Source of the DNA: Gallionella capsiferriformans ES-2
GTDB taxonomy: Bacteria > Pseudomonadota > Gammaproteobacteria > Burkholderiales > Gallionellaceae
Length of the DNA: 64,000 nucleotides
NCBI RefSeq assembly: GCF_000145255.1
Contig: NC_014394.1
Location: 1,984,001 to 2,048,000 of the forward strand
Direction of reading: 5' to 3'
Shown: positions 24,788 through 35,138 of the stretch, piece after piece
Position numbering within the stretch: position 1 is the first letter of the stretch
Layout: each line of letters begins with the position of its first letter
Position numbers and translations under genes: made by a program
The notes under the pieces: generated by a model
What the model saw: only the letters and a program-made list of their open reading frames with translations
Told to the model about the DNA's origin: nothing
Databases searched by the model: none

Positions 24788-27127
24788 ATGCTGCCATCAA
24801 TCGAACACCGCCTCGCCAATGAACTCGGGGCAAGACCCGCACAGGTCGCCGCTGCTATCGCCCTACTCGATGAAGGCGCCACGGTGCCGTTCATCTCGCG
24901 TTATCGCAAGGAGGCAACCGGCGGACTGGATGACATTCAACTGCGCCTGTTAGACGATCGCCTGAGTTATCTGCGCGAACTGGAAGCTCGCCGCGCCGCC
25001 ATCATCGAGTCCGTCACAACCCAGAACAAAATGACCCCGCAACTGCTCGATGCCATCATGCATGCGGCCGATAAGACGCATCTTGAAGACTTGTATCTGC
25101 CCTACAAACTCAAACGCCGCACCCGCGCCCAGATTGCGCTGGAAGCCGGACTCGGTGCGCTGGCCGACGCATTGCTGCGTAATCCCGCATTGCATCCGGA
25201 ACAGGAGGCGGCGGGATATCTGAAAGCGGCTTTTAGCACGGATCAGGGCGACAATCCGGGCGTGCTGGATGCCAAATCGGCACTTGATGGGGCACGGCAA
25301 ATCCTGATGGAGCGTTTTTCGGAAGACGCCGCCCTGCTGCAAGCCTTGCGCGAGTATGTGCTGGATCACGGCGTTGTAGAAGCCCGCGTCATTGAGGAAA
25401 AAAAGGAAGCCGCGGCGAAATACAGCGATTATTTCGATTATTCAGAATCAATAAAAACAATACCTTCGCACCGCACGCTGGCGATATTGCGCGGACGCCG
25501 CGAGGGACTGCTGAACGTGCAATTGCGCCTCGACACAGAAGCCGACAAACCTTTAATGACAGCGCCCTACAATCCTTGCGAGGCGAGAATTGCCGCGCGT
25601 TTTGGCGTTGCACACAAAATGCGCCCGGCCGATAACTGGCTGGCCGATACGGTACGCTACACCTGGCGCGTGAAAATCTTCCTGCATCTGGAAACCGAAT
25701 TGATGAGTGCATTGCGGATAAAAGCGGACACCGACGCGATCAGCGTATTCGCGCTCAACTTGAAAGCCCTGTTGCTCGCTGCCCCCGCAGGCCCCCGCAC
25801 TACGATGGGGCTTGATCCGGGCGTGCGCACCGGCGTGAAAGTCGCCGTCGTGGACGAAACAGGCCGCGTGCTGGACACCTGCGTCATCTACCCGCATCAG
25901 CCCAGATGTGACTGGGAAGGCTCACTGCATACGCTGGCGAAATTAGCCGAGAAACACCGCGTATCACTCATTGCCACCGGTAATGGTACCGCCTCGCGCG
26001 AAACTGACAAACTCGCGCTGGATTTAATCCGCCTGCGCCCTGAATTGAAACTTATCAATGCAGTGGTATCGGAAGCGGGCGCATCGGTCTATTCCGCGTC
26101 GGAATTTGCCTCGAAGGAACTGCCGGACATGGATGTGAGCTTGCGCGGGGCCGTATCGATCGCGCGCCGCTTACAAGATCCGCTGGCAGAACTGGTAAAA
26201 ATTGACCCCAAAGCCATCGGGGTTGGCCAATACCAGCACGATGTCAGCCAGTCCCAACTGGCTCGCTCGCTCAACACAGTCGTAGAAGACTGCGTAAATG
26301 CGGTAGGGGTCGACGTGAACACGGCATCAGCCCCCCTGCTCGCCCGCGTATCGGGACTCAACAACACCGTGGCACAGAACATCGTCGCCCATCGCGACAG
26401 CAATGGCCGATTTGCCACCCGTGCGCAACTTCTGGAAGTCCCGCGTCTAGGCAAGAAAGCGTTCGAGCAGGCGGCCGGATTTTTACGCATCACAGGCGGC
26501 AGCAATCCGCTGGACGCCTCGACCGTACACCCAGAGTCCTACCCGCTGGTCAAACGCATACTCAATGACATCAAGCTCGATCTAAAAGGCGTGATTGGCA
26601 ACAGCGCGCTGCTTTCATCGCTCAATCCGGCCCGCTATCAGGACGAAAAATTCGGCCTCCCGACAATCACCGACATCCTCCGCGAACTGGACAAACCGGG
26701 CCATGATCCGCGTCCCGAATTCACCACTGCAACCTTCCGCGAAGGGATAGAAAAAATCTCAGATTTGCAGCCCGACATGATACTGGAAGGGGTCGTGACC
26801 AATGTGGCCGCGTTCGGCGCGTTCGTCGACATCGGCGTTCATCAGGATGGATTAGTGCACATTTCAGCCCTTGCCAATAGCTTTGTTAAAGATCCGCATA
26901 CGGTCGTCAAAGCAGGACAAATCGTCAAAGTCAAAGTACTCGAAGTGGACGAGAAACGAAAACGCATTGCGCTGACCATGCGTCTGGCCGATGCGGCACC
27001 CAAAGCCGATGCAAAACCGCGTGAGACAAAAAGACCCCCCGTTCACCGTGGTCAAGAAAAATCTGAATCCGTTAAAATGACTACCCCGAACGTCATGGCC
27101 GCCGCGTTCTCAAAATTGAAAGCATAA
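24788..27127 (+). CDS. tex: Tex family transcription accessory protein
   Basis: A 779-residue cytoplasmic nucleic-acid-binding protein. In order it has the helical N-terminal Tex domain ([26 protein letters not shown]), a YqgF-like RNase H domain ([18 protein letters not shown], about 345-470), helix-hairpin-helix motifs ([42 protein letters not shown]) and a C-terminal S1 domain ([26 protein letters not shown], about 665-735). Length and order match Tex. The ATG at 24788 follows the terminator of the previous gene. Confidence 0.95.
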   Translation: MLPSIEHRLANELGARPAQVAAAIALLDEGATVPFISRYRKEATGGLDDIQLRLLDDRLSYLRELEARRAAIIESVTTQNKMTPQLLDAIMHAADKTHLEDLYLPYKLKRRTRAQIALEAGLGALADALLRNPALHPEQEAAGYLKAAFSTDQGDNPGVLDAKSALDGARQILMERFSEDAALLQALREYVLDHGVVEARVIEEKKEAAAKYSDYFDYSESIKTIPSHRTLAILRGRREGLLNVQLRLDTEADKPLMTAPYNPCEARIAARFGVAHKMRPADNWLADTVRYTWRVKIFLHLETELMSALRIKADTDAISVFALNLKALLLAAPAGPRTTMGLDPGVRTGVKVAVVDETGRVLDTCVIYPHQPRCDWEGSLHTLAKLAEKHRVSLIATGNGTASRETDKLALDLIRLRPELKLINAVVSEAGASVYSASEFASKELPDMDVSLRGAVSIARRLQDPLAELVKIDPKAIGVGQYQHDVSQSQLARSLNTVVEDCVNAVGVDVNTASAPLLARVSGLNNTVAQNIVAHRDSNGRFATRAQLLEVPRLGKKAFEQAAGFLRITGGSNPLDASTVHPESYPLVKRILNDIKLDLKGVIGNSALLSSLNPARYQDEKFGLPTITDILRELDKPGHDPRPEFTTATFREGIEKISDLQPDMILEGVVTNVAAFGAFVDIGVHQDGLVHISALANSFVKDPHTVVKAGQIVKVKVLEVDEKRKRIALTMRLADAAPKADAKPRETKRPPVHRGQEKSESVKMTTPNVMAAAFSKLKA

Positions 27128-27151
27128 CCCCCTATTCTCACCGGAGCTCAT

Positions 27152-27499
27152 ATGAAAACATCGGAAATCAAATTTACCGTCACGCTGGATGACAAAAACA
27201 TGCCGCAAAAAATCGACTGGAGTGCATCCGACGGCGGTGTCACCAGTTCCAGCCGCGCCATCATGCTCTCGGTCTGGGATGCTGAAGAGAAAAACACCCT
27301 GCGCATTGATCTTTGGACTAAAGAGATGATGGTCGATGAAATGAAACAGTTTTACCACCAGACCCTGCTGTCCATGGCCGATACGCTGGAACGTTCAACA
27401 GGGGAAAAGGAAGCGGCTAAGGCGATGAAAAATTTTGCACAGGAATTTGGCGAGCGCCTGAATCTGGTGAAAAAAAATCCACTTTTCCCGGCGGACTAA
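27152..27499 (+). CDS. GldC-like protein
   Basis: A 115-residue soluble protein matching the GldC family: IKFTVTLDDKNMPQKIDWSASDGG at the N-terminus and LRIDLWTKEMMVDEMKQFYHQTL in the middle. GldC was described as a gliding-motility protein in Flavobacterium. The occurrence here is outside that group and lacks other gld genes, so the name reflects family only. GGAG precedes the ATG, and the gene follows tex by 24 bp, suggesting co-transcription. Confidence 0.75.
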   Translation: MKTSEIKFTVTLDDKNMPQKIDWSASDGGVTSSSRAIMLSVWDAEEKNTLRIDLWTKEMMVDEMKQFYHQTLLSMADTLERSTGEKEAAKAMKNFAQEFGERLNLVKKNPLFPAD

Positions 27500-27585
27500 G
27501 ATAAACCGTCAAACTAACAAACTAACAAACTCTACAGGGATATTTGCGCCTATAATTTGGGCATTCGTGTTGCTGAAGGCAAGAC

Positions 27586-29310
27586 ATGAGTTCGAACATG
27601 ACAGCCCAGATAATTGATCAGAACGTTGCCCGATCTCTGACGTTGAGATATGTGGTTGCACTGATTTTGGTTGCCTCACTGTCCACCGCAGCCTGGCTCA
27701 GTTTGCATCTGGTCATCTCGGAACAGAAGAGTACCGCAGCAATCGTCAACGTCAGCGGACGCCAGCGCATGCTCAGCCAGCGAACCGCCTTATTTGCCAA
27801 TCTACTGGCAAATTCGCCAACGACTGAACGTCCTTTGATTCGCGAAAAACTAAAAGACGCCATCAACCTGATGGAGCGTTCTCACGAAGGCCTCACACAC
27901 GGTGATGCCTCAATGGGCTTGCCCGAGACACTCTCGCCGGCTGTCCGCGCCATGTATTACGGCGCACCGGATGCACTGGATCATCAGGTGATCAGCTATA
28001 TCGCTGCCATAAAAGCATGGCTGATACTCGAGGATCATGAGTTAACCCTCGATAAACCACTGCTCAAAGAGATCACCGAAACCGCATCAACGACGCTGGT
28101 ATCGGAACTCGACAAGATGGTGCGCCAGTATCAATTAGAAGGCGAGGCCTCTGTCAGCCAGTTGCAAAAGGCCGAAACAATTTTCTGGCTGAGTACGCTA
28201 CTGCTATTGATACTCGAGGCGATACTGATTTTCCACCCTTTTGTCAGGCATGTCAGAATCATCTTCGGCAAATTGCAGAGCGTCACGGATGAGTTGCGCT
28301 TACACCATGATCAACTGGAGGATACTGTCAGAGAGCGCACCGCAGAACTTGAGCACCGCAGCCGTGCACTGGCCGAGAGTGAGGAAAAATTCCGTCTGAT
28401 CGGCACCAACGCAAAAGACGGCATCATCATTATCGGCGAAAAAGGCATCATTGTTTACTGGAATCCAGCGGCTGAAATGCTATTTGGTTATTCGGCAAAC
28501 GAGGCTATCGGTCAAAATCTGCACGACCTGATTACACCAGAACGCTATAGAGAAACCGCACACAAGGGCTTCGAGCGTTTTCAGCAATTTGGTGTCGGCA
28601 GTTTAATCGCTCAGACCTTCGACATTTCCGCGCTGCACAAAAATGGCGAAGAATTTCCAATCGCGCTGTCTATCTCTGCTTTCATGTATAAAAACCACTG
28701 GCATGCACTGGGCACCATCCGCGACATTACCGAACGCAAACAGATGGAAGAACAGGTGCGCCAGCTGGCATTTTATGATGCACTCACCAACCTGCCTAAC
28801 CGCCGTCTATTCAATGACCGCCTGAAGCAGAGCATGGCCGCCAGTCGCCGCAACAACACCTATGGCGCCGTCCTGTTTCTGGATTTGGACAATTTCAAAC
28901 CGCTCAATGACACATACGGGCACAACGCTGGAGACTTGCTGCTCATTGAAGCCGCCGAACGTCTGAAACAATGTGCGCGAGAAATGGACACCGTCGCACG
29001 TTTTGGCGGTGATGAATTTGTCATGATACTCAACGATCTGGGGGCACATATAACCCCCTCTGCTGCACTGGCTTCGTTAGTCGCTGAAAAAATCCGCATC
29101 AGCCTGTCCGCGCCCTACCTGCTAGAAGTAAAACAGGAAGAGCAACCCGACAGGGTCGTCGTGCATCATTGCACAGCAAGCATCGGCATCGCGCTGTTTA
29201 TCAACCACGACGACAAACCGAACGAGGTAATGAAACGGGCTGATGAGGCCATGTATCATGCTAAATTGGCAGGACGCAACCAGATCCGCTTATATGAGCC
29301 AAAGGTTTAG
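27586..29310 (+). CDS. Diguanylate cyclase with PilJ-type N-terminus, PAS and GGDEF
   Basis: A 574-residue inner-membrane protein. A first membrane helix (about 20-42) and a second (about 203-222) enclose a periplasmic PilJ-type sensor (VSGRQRMLSQRTALFANLL). A HAMP-like coil follows, then a PAS domain (about 265-385) and a C-terminal GGDEF domain. The active site is intact (G474-G-D-E-F478), and the product-inhibition site RxxD is present (REMD, 465-468). It should make cyclic di-GMP in response to a nitrate-type or other small ligand. The adjoining minus-strand phosphorelay genes converge on it. Confidence 0.93.
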   Translation: MSSNMTAQIIDQNVARSLTLRYVVALILVASLSTAAWLSLHLVISEQKSTAAIVNVSGRQRMLSQRTALFANLLANSPTTERPLIREKLKDAINLMERSHEGLTHGDASMGLPETLSPAVRAMYYGAPDALDHQVISYIAAIKAWLILEDHELTLDKPLLKEITETASTTLVSELDKMVRQYQLEGEASVSQLQKAETIFWLSTLLLLILEAILIFHPFVRHVRIIFGKLQSVTDELRLHHDQLEDTVRERTAELEHRSRALAESEEKFRLIGTNAKDGIIIIGEKGIIVYWNPAAEMLFGYSANEAIGQNLHDLITPERYRETAHKGFERFQQFGVGSLIAQTFDISALHKNGEEFPIALSISAFMYKNHWHALGTIRDITERKQMEEQVRQLAFYDALTNLPNRRLFNDRLKQSMAASRRNNTYGAVLFLDLDNFKPLNDTYGHNAGDLLLIEAAERLKQCAREMDTVARFGGDEFVMILNDLGAHITPSAALASLVAEKIRISLSAPYLLEVKQEEQPDRVVVHHCTASIGIALFINHDDKPNEVMKRADEAMYHAKLAGRNQIRLYEPKV

Positions 29311-29328
29311 CGCTCTTTTACACGACCA

Positions 29329-30285
29329 TTACCCTGTTTTCGTAAAACTCCCCCTGATTTCTTGAGCCGCATCAAGGAAGCTCTGGTTGATACGATCGAC
29401 CAGTACATCGCAGGCCTTCTGATCAGCGGCACGCCCGGCCACTTCGATTTCCTGACACAATTCTCCCAAATACTGGGCACCCACTGTGCGCGAACTTGAT
29501 TTGAGTTGGTGCGCCACGTCAGCCACGATCGTCGTATTCCCTGCCGCCACCGCGCTCCTGATGTGAGCCAACTGCTTTTCAGCACTTAACAAAAACTTTT
29601 CCAAATAACGGCGGTGCATCTCAGGCTGCGCACCTACCATGCGCGTCAACATCAAAGGATCCCAGATGACCTGCTGCGACATGATGCTCACAGGCGCTGC
29701 CAAAGCAAGGTTAACTTCACCGGAGCGTTTCAACCATTTAGACAGCATGCGTCCCAACTCATCAAGTCTCAACGGTTTGGACAAATAATCGTCCATACCA
29801 CACGATCGGCAGTGTTGTGCTTCGCCCTGCATGGCATTGGCTGTCACAGCGATAATCGGCAGATGAGCGCCATCAACCTCGGCATCCCGGATGGCACGGG
29901 TCAACTCGAACCCGTCCATATTTGGCATATGACAATCAGTCAGCAGCATGCCGTAGCGGCCGCTGCGCCACATATTCAGCGCCTCAACCCCGTCTGTTGC
30001 AACTTCCGCCGCGTACCCTAACAAGCGCAATTGCTCCAATATTACTTCCCGATTAGTTTCGTTATCTTCTGCGAGCAAGATAAGCTGGCCTGCGCAGACC
30101 GCATCGTCGAGTGCAGGCACCGTAATTCTGGGCGAATTCCGGCGATCCGGCGCATGAGCCAAGTCTGCATGCGTTAGACGTCCTGCCGCGAGGGCCAGCG
30201 CACTAATCAAATCCTGATACAACATCGGTGCAATTGGAACGGCAAATTCATAGGCTGACACCGCACTCACATTTTCACGCGACAC
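29329..30285 (-). CDS. Receiver-Hpt protein, in-frame continuation of the upstream kinase
   Basis: A 318-residue protein. A receiver domain at about 68-185 has acidic pocket ED (73-74), phospho-acceptor D117 (LLTDCHMPNMDGF) and K170 (YLSKP). A C-terminal Hpt domain follows with H259 (VAHQLKSSSRTVGA). The candidate start is GTG at 30285-30283. Residues 1-35 (SRENVSAVSAYEFAVPIAPM) read like the end of a degenerate receiver whose beginning is the C-terminus of the preceding kinase. The two reading frames are the same, separated only by a TGA and one codon. The ancestral product was probably one hybrid kinase. Confidence 0.88.
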   Translation of the reverse strand: MSRENVSAVSAYEFAVPIAPMLYQDLISALALAAGRLTHADLAHAPDRRNSPRITVPALDDAVCAGQLILLAEDNETNREVILEQLRLLGYAAEVATDGVEALNMWRSGRYGMLLTDCHMPNMDGFELTRAIRDAEVDGAHLPIIAVTANAMQGEAQHCRSCGMDDYLSKPLRLDELGRMLSKWLKRSGEVNLALAAPVSIMSQQVIWDPLMLTRMVGAQPEMHRRYLEKFLLSAEKQLAHIRSAVAAGNTTIVADVAHQLKSSSRTVGAQYLGELCQEIEVAGRAADQKACDVLVDRINQSFLDAAQEIRGSFTKTG

Positions 30286-30288
30286 CAG

Positions 30289-32415
30289 TCACACCACGCT
30301 CAATTTTTTTGACCATTCAGGTAATTCAACGCCTGCCCCCAACAGCAAGATACTCTCTGCATCAAGCGCCCCGTCGTTAAGATCGGCGCATACCGTCACT
30401 GTCGCACCCGCAGTACGACAGTAGGCCGGCACATGCTCCACCGACCAGGCATCACGCAATACTGCCAGCACGTTGATACCCGTCAAATTCAGCTCTTCCT
30501 TTGCGCCGTCTGGCGCAACAATTAACGGCAACTCAAGTGTAAAAATAGACCCCGCGCCGATCCGACTTGAGAGCTTGATTTCTCCCCCCATCAGCCCTGC
30601 AAGTCTCCTGCTGATGCTCAACCCTAAACCACTGCCGCCAAATTTTCGCGCCGTGCTCGCATCCGCCTGAGCGAAAGGCTGAAACAAGGTATCGATCACC
30701 TCCGGTGCAATACCGATGCCGTTATCGGCAATATCGAAACGAATACCCGCATGCCCGTCATCCAGTTCACAGGGCCGCACATTCAAGCTGACCTGCCCGG
30801 CACGACCTTGCACACCGCTGGTAAATTTAATGGCATTACCCAGTAAATTGAGCAAAATCTGACGCAAGCGGGACGGATCCGATGCGATCCAAAGCGGCAA
30901 TTCAGGAGAGACGAATACGCAAAGCGCCACCGACTTGGCTTGCGAAATCATCAATTGCACAATTTCCTCTGCGACAACGCGCGGGCAGGTAGCGATGCAT
31001 TCGATGTCAAGGCGCCCGGCCTCGATCTTGGAATAATCGAGTATATCGTTGAGGATATTGAGCAGTGCCTGCGAAGAATGCTGTATCGTGCCGAGCAACC
31101 GGTGCTGCATGGAATTAAGTTTGGTCTCCTGCAATATATCTACCATACCCAGCACACCATTCATCGGCGTGCGAATTTCGTGACTCATGTTGGCCAAAAA
31201 TTCCGATTTAGCCCGACTGGCAGCATGCGCGGCTTCCTCGATGCGTTTTTGCTCGGTAATATCGGTACGCACCGCCATATACTCGCGAGGTTTGCCGTCA
31301 TCCCCCATAAAGGCGGCGATCGTGGTATCAAACCAGATCGCATGCCCCTCCCGCGCCAGGTTACACACTTCGGCATGCCACACTTCGCCGCGGTAGATAG
31401 TGTCGTACATCTCCTTAAAAAAACCTTTGGGATGATGACCGGAATTCATGATTTTATGGTCCTGCCCGATCAGTTCATCGTGCGAATAGCCGCTGACCTC
31501 GACAAATTTGTCGTTACAATAAGTGATGAGTCCATCCACACTGCAAATGGTCACAATCGCGTGCTTGTCGATGACATATTTCTGACGCTGCAATTCGCCT
31601 AATGTATGACGGGTCAATATGTCGCTCTGCTGCAAATCAACTGTGCGCTGCCGGACCAGATCTTCGAGATGTTCATAATGCTGCTGCAAATCCACCGTCA
31701 TATTATTCACGCCGATAGCCAGCGTATTTAACTCACTGATCCGGTCTGACGCCACAACCCGCGTGTTCAGATATCCTGCACCAATCGCCTGAATGGCCGT
31801 ACTCAACTGGGTAACGGGTTCAATGATGCGGCGGCTGGCAAGGTGCACCAAAAAAACAGCCAGCAGTAAAAACACCCCAGTCACCCACAACGATATCCGC
31901 AGCAAATCCGATTTAAGCTTGTTCGTTGCCTCCCAGCTCATTTCAATGATGACCGCACCGACCTGTTGCACCACCGGTTTCGATTCCATCTCATCAAACA
32001 GCACTTGAGTCGAGAGGATGGGCTGATACAGCAGCAAACTCTTTCCGTCATCAAAGACCGGGCGATCGCGATTAACACGCGTTCGTTGCTGATCGGCAGC
32101 CGTATCAACTCGCTGCAGCGGACCTGAGCGTGCCAGAATTGCATTCGTGGCATTCAACACCAGCACAGCTTTGGCATCGGGCTGCTGCAAGGTATTTTCG
32201 GCAATGCCGGTCAAAAAAATTCTGTTATTGGCGAACACACCGTACTCACTACTGGCGGCAAGCTGGCGCGCAATCAATTGACCTCGCGTGAGCAGCTCCT
32301 GATCGAGCCCCGTGTAGCGCTCATGAAGAAAATAGGCTTCCAGACCGATTACCATCACCAGCATGGGCAACAACATCAGCAAGGCAACATAGGCTCGAAT
32401 ACCGTATTTTTTCAT
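30289..32415 (-). CDS. Sensor histidine kinase (HAMP-PAS-HisKA-HATPase), truncated hybrid
   Basis: A 708-residue inner-membrane kinase. N-terminal helix (about 10-30), a periplasmic domain, a second helix (about 175-195), HAMP, PAS (about 285-390), HisKA with H412 (FLANMSHEIRTPMNG) and HATPase (LRQILLNLLGNAIKF; GGSGLGLSISRRLAGLMGG). The last 90 residues (LTGINVLAVLRDAWSVEHVP onward) look like the first half of a degenerate receiver and end at TGA 30291-30289. The gene overlaps the upstream binding-protein gene by ATGA, indicating tight coupling. Confidence 0.93.
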   Translation of the reverse strand: MKKYGIRAYVALLMLLPMLVMVIGLEAYFLHERYTGLDQELLTRGQLIARQLAASSEYGVFANNRIFLTGIAENTLQQPDAKAVLVLNATNAILARSGPLQRVDTAADQQRTRVNRDRPVFDDGKSLLLYQPILSTQVLFDEMESKPVVQQVGAVIIEMSWEATNKLKSDLLRISLWVTGVFLLLAVFLVHLASRRIIEPVTQLSTAIQAIGAGYLNTRVVASDRISELNTLAIGVNNMTVDLQQHYEHLEDLVRQRTVDLQQSDILTRHTLGELQRQKYVIDKHAIVTICSVDGLITYCNDKFVEVSGYSHDELIGQDHKIMNSGHHPKGFFKEMYDTIYRGEVWHAEVCNLAREGHAIWFDTTIAAFMGDDGKPREYMAVRTDITEQKRIEEAAHAASRAKSEFLANMSHEIRTPMNGVLGMVDILQETKLNSMQHRLLGTIQHSSQALLNILNDILDYSKIEAGRLDIECIATCPRVVAEEIVQLMISQAKSVALCVFVSPELPLWIASDPSRLRQILLNLLGNAIKFTSGVQGRAGQVSLNVRPCELDDGHAGIRFDIADNGIGIAPEVIDTLFQPFAQADASTARKFGGSGLGLSISRRLAGLMGGEIKLSSRIGAGSIFTLELPLIVAPDGAKEELNLTGINVLAVLRDAWSVEHVPAYCRTAGATVTVCADLNDGALDAESILLLGAGVELPEWSKKLSVV

Positions 32416-33311
32416 CGTGCAGGCCCGGACATTTTTTCAACTTGCAAGCGAATCATTTCAGCCGTATTCAGCTTGATTCCCAGGGTTCTGGCCACCTCCT
32501 GATTCAGTGCAATCGTGTAGAACAGCGGATACTGAGACTCGGGCAGTTTACCCAGCGCAAAAAATGAGCCGATCATGGCTGATGCTTGCGCGGCTAACTG
32601 CTCAGGCGTGGAAAACAGGGCGCACAGGGCCCCCGCCTTGACATAAGACTGAGAAAATCCAACCAGAGGGATGCTGCGACGATAACTACTCAGCAAGATA
32701 TTGCGTATCGTGTTGCCGTTATAAACCACGCTGTCCGGCACAGCAAACAACACATCGCTCTCGCCCAGAACGGCTTCTAAATCATCGAAAAGCGTGGTAT
32801 CGCTGCGTAAATTATGCATCACCAGCACCCCGCCCTGACGCGACAATTCGGTACGAAATCCTGCAAAATCAAATCGGTTTTCAGCAGAATACAACACACC
32901 CACCCGAGTGTGTTCTGGCAGCACTGCACGCAAAAAGGCTACCTGCCGGGCACGCGGTTGATCCAGATAGATGGCGGAAATCATTCGGCTGCGCAGCTGT
33001 TTAGCCGGCAATGTACTGGGAATCATGGCAGCCAATACCGGCTGAACTGCTTTTTTGGCCACAAGCTCTGCGGCACGTAAACCGACAGTTACGACAAGAT
33101 CGGCAGGCTGCGCTGCGAAATCCTCGGCACGCGGTAAAACTTCTATCTGAAAATGCGCGGGAAAATTAAGTGCCTTGGTAAAAGACTGGTACGGCAGGTT
33201 GTTATCGCTTTGCACAACCAGCACGCGAAAGGGTGCTTCAGCACGAACATGAGGCGAAAACCAGCAAGCCAGCAGCAACGCGCAGCTGGCAAATTTAGTG
33301 TTCAGGGACAT
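32412..33311 (-). CDS. Periplasmic ABC-type substrate-binding protein acting with the kinase
   Basis: About 299 residues, with signal peptide MSLNTKFASCALLLACWFSP ending near VRA. It belongs to the ABC substrate-binding family related to TrpX/YtrF-type proteins (PF04392-like): FRVLVVQSDNNLPYQSF, VVTVGLRAAELV, RVGVLYSAENRF and DSVVYNGNTIRNILL fit. I chose the ATG at 33311; the frame also opens at 33326. No permease or ATPase gene is near. The ATGA overlap with the histidine-kinase gene suggests it presents a ligand to that kinase rather than feeding a transporter. Confidence 0.82.
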   Translation of the reverse strand: MSLNTKFASCALLLACWFSPHVRAEAPFRVLVVQSDNNLPYQSFTKALNFPAHFQIEVLPRAEDFAAQPADLVVTVGLRAAELVAKKAVQPVLAAMIPSTLPAKQLRSRMISAIYLDQPRARQVAFLRAVLPEHTRVGVLYSAENRFDFAGFRTELSRQGGVLVMHNLRSDTTLFDDLEAVLGESDVLFAVPDSVVYNGNTIRNILLSSYRRSIPLVGFSQSYVKAGALCALFSTPEQLAAQASAMIGSFFALGKLPESQYPLFYTIALNQEVARTLGIKLNTAEMIRLQVEKMSGPAR

Positions 33312-33441
33312 ATGCTCTGACAACAACCCCGTCTTTCGACATTGGCATTCCCTTGTTGCAACCCGAAACTGCCTTAAAATAACAGTTGTATCGTCAAATT
33401 TTCGAGTATTTTAATCCCAACGACAGAGAAAAACCACTCAT

Positions 33442-34749
33442 CTATGATCTGACAAATACGGCGATCGATTCGACATGAGACGTTTGCGGGAACATATTCA
33501 TCACACCCGCTGATTTCAACACATAACCGCGCAGTACCAGTTCAGCCGCATCCCGCGCAAGGGTCGCCGGATTACAGCTGACATAGACGATCAGATCAGG
33601 CGCGATTTCGGGCGTAATCGATTTGACCAGTTCCATTGCGCCATCGCGCGGCGGATCAATCAACCATTTATCGAAGCGGCCAAGGGCGGCCAGCGCCGCT
33701 TCATCCATTTCAAACAAATTGCGTGCACTAAACGCCGTGTTCACTGATAAATGATTAGAGGCCGCATTCTGCGCGGCGCGTTTAACCAGCGCATCGCTGC
33801 CTTCGATGCCCGTCACTTGCGCACCGCTGCGTGCAATCGGCAGGGTAAAATTCCCGAGCCCGCAGAAGAAATCGACGATGCGCTCTCCTTTTTGAGGATT
33901 GAGCAGACGCATCGCCCGGCTGATCATCACGCGATTGAGCTGACTGTTAACTTGGGTAAACTCGCCCGGCGCAAATGGCATCACAACGCCGAACTCAGGC
34001 AGACTATAAGTCAGTTCAGGGGCATCCAGCGGATAAAAGGGCACGACCGTTTCAGGCCCCTTGGTTTGCAGCCAGAACTGCACGACATGCTGATCGGCAA
34101 ATGCGCGCAAGGCGGCTTCGTCCTCACAGGAGAGCGGCGCCATGATGCGCAGCACCAGCACATACACGTGCTCGCCTACCGCGACCTCGATTTGCGGCAG
34201 TTTATCGCGTATCGACAGACCCGCGAGCAGAGTGGCCAGAGGCTCAATCAAGGAGGCGACTTTCGGCTCCAGAATCTCGCAACTTTGCATGTCGGCGACA
34301 AAACTGCTGCGTTTCTCATGAAAACCCACCAGCATTTTCTCTTTTTTGATCACATATTTGGCCGAGATACGCGCACGTTCACGATATCCCCACGCCTGCC
34401 CATAAATCGCAGGCAAGATGGATTCAGGCTTAACTTTTCCGATCCGCGCCAGACTGTCTTCCAAAATACGCTGTTTCACCGCAACCTGTACGCGCGAGTC
34501 CAGATGCTGCATCGAGCATCCGCCGCACATGCCGTAATGCTTGCATTTAGGCTCGACCCGAATAGAGGCTGCGCGATGCAACGTCGTCATCTGCGCCAGT
34601 TCAAACGAGGGTTTTTTGCGGTAAGACGCATAACTCACGACTTCCCCGGTTAACGCGCCCTCGATGAAAATTACCTTACCCTCCGCATGGGCGATGCCGC
34701 GACCTTCCTGGTCCAGCGATTCAATGGTTACTCTGTTGTCAGTCGTCAT
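33442..34749 (-). CDS. rlmD: 23S rRNA (uracil-1939-C5)-methyltransferase
   Basis: A 435-residue TrmA/RlmD-family enzyme. An N-terminal TRAM domain ([24 protein letters not shown]) is followed by the iron-sulfur cluster cysteines ([15 protein letters not shown]). The methyltransferase domain has the SAM site [15 protein letters not shown] and the catalytic cysteine in [12 protein letters not shown]. Length fits RlmD. It is 23 bp upstream of the VanZ-like gene's stop in the opposite sense of transcription order, so these minus genes could share a transcript. Confidence 0.95.
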   Translation of the reverse strand: MTTDNRVTIESLDQEGRGIAHAEGKVIFIEGALTGEVVSYASYRKKPSFELAQMTTLHRAASIRVEPKCKHYGMCGGCSMQHLDSRVQVAVKQRILEDSLARIGKVKPESILPAIYGQAWGYRERARISAKYVIKKEKMLVGFHEKRSSFVADMQSCEILEPKVASLIEPLATLLAGLSIRDKLPQIEVAVGEHVYVLVLRIMAPLSCEDEAALRAFADQHVVQFWLQTKGPETVVPFYPLDAPELTYSLPEFGVVMPFAPGEFTQVNSQLNRVMISRAMRLLNPQKGERIVDFFCGLGNFTLPIARSGAQVTGIEGSDALVKRAAQNAASNHLSVNTAFSARNLFEMDEAALAALGRFDKWLIDPPRDGAMELVKSITPEIAPDLIVYVSCNPATLARDAAELVLRGYVLKSAGVMNMFPQTSHVESIAVFVRS

Positions 34750-34772
34750 TTCTATTCCAGTTTCTATTCAAT

Positions 34773-35138
34773 TTATCGCGCCAGACGGCGCTCAATACAG
34801 CAAAGCAGTTGCCCCAACGGTGTCAGCACAAGCAGGGCACCCGATAATACGCCAACGCCATCAGCCAGCATATCCAGTACATCGAAGCTGCGATACCCCG
34901 TCCAGCCCTGCACATATTCCAACGCGATGCCCAATCCGACAAGGGCGATGATGACCCGCAGGCGTCCATACAGATGGCAAAACCAGAACGACAGCAAGGC
35001 ATAAGCCAACGCGTGCTCCAGTTTATCGACATGATCAAACGCCATCGGCGCGGGGGGATTGGGCATCAGCGACAAGTACACAACCAGCAAAACTAAGACC
35101 CAACCAACACTTGCCCATAAACGCGTGTAGATGAGCAT
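34773..35138 (-). CDS. VanZ-like membrane protein
   Basis: A 121-residue protein with four hydrophobic segments and the VanZ-family signature DKLEHALAYALLSFWF near residues 38-53. GIALEYVQGWTGYRSFDVLDMLADGVGVLSG carries the conserved acidic residues. VanZ homologues have been linked to glycopeptide resistance, but most, such as this one, have no known function. The start overlaps the stop of the exonuclease gene as TGATG, indicating translational coupling. Confidence 0.85.
   Translation of the reverse strand: MLIYTRLWASVGWVLVLLVVYLSLMPNPPAPMAFDHVDKLEHALAYALLSFWFCHLYGRLRVIIALVGLGIALEYVQGWTGYRSFDVLDMLADGVGVLSGALLVLTPLGQLLCCIERRLAR

Noticed and set aside
30286..30291. Selenocysteine reading of the TGA between kinase and receiver
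   Set aside because: The position is in a degenerate receiver domain with no reason for selenocysteine, and no SECIS-like hairpin is obvious directly after it.
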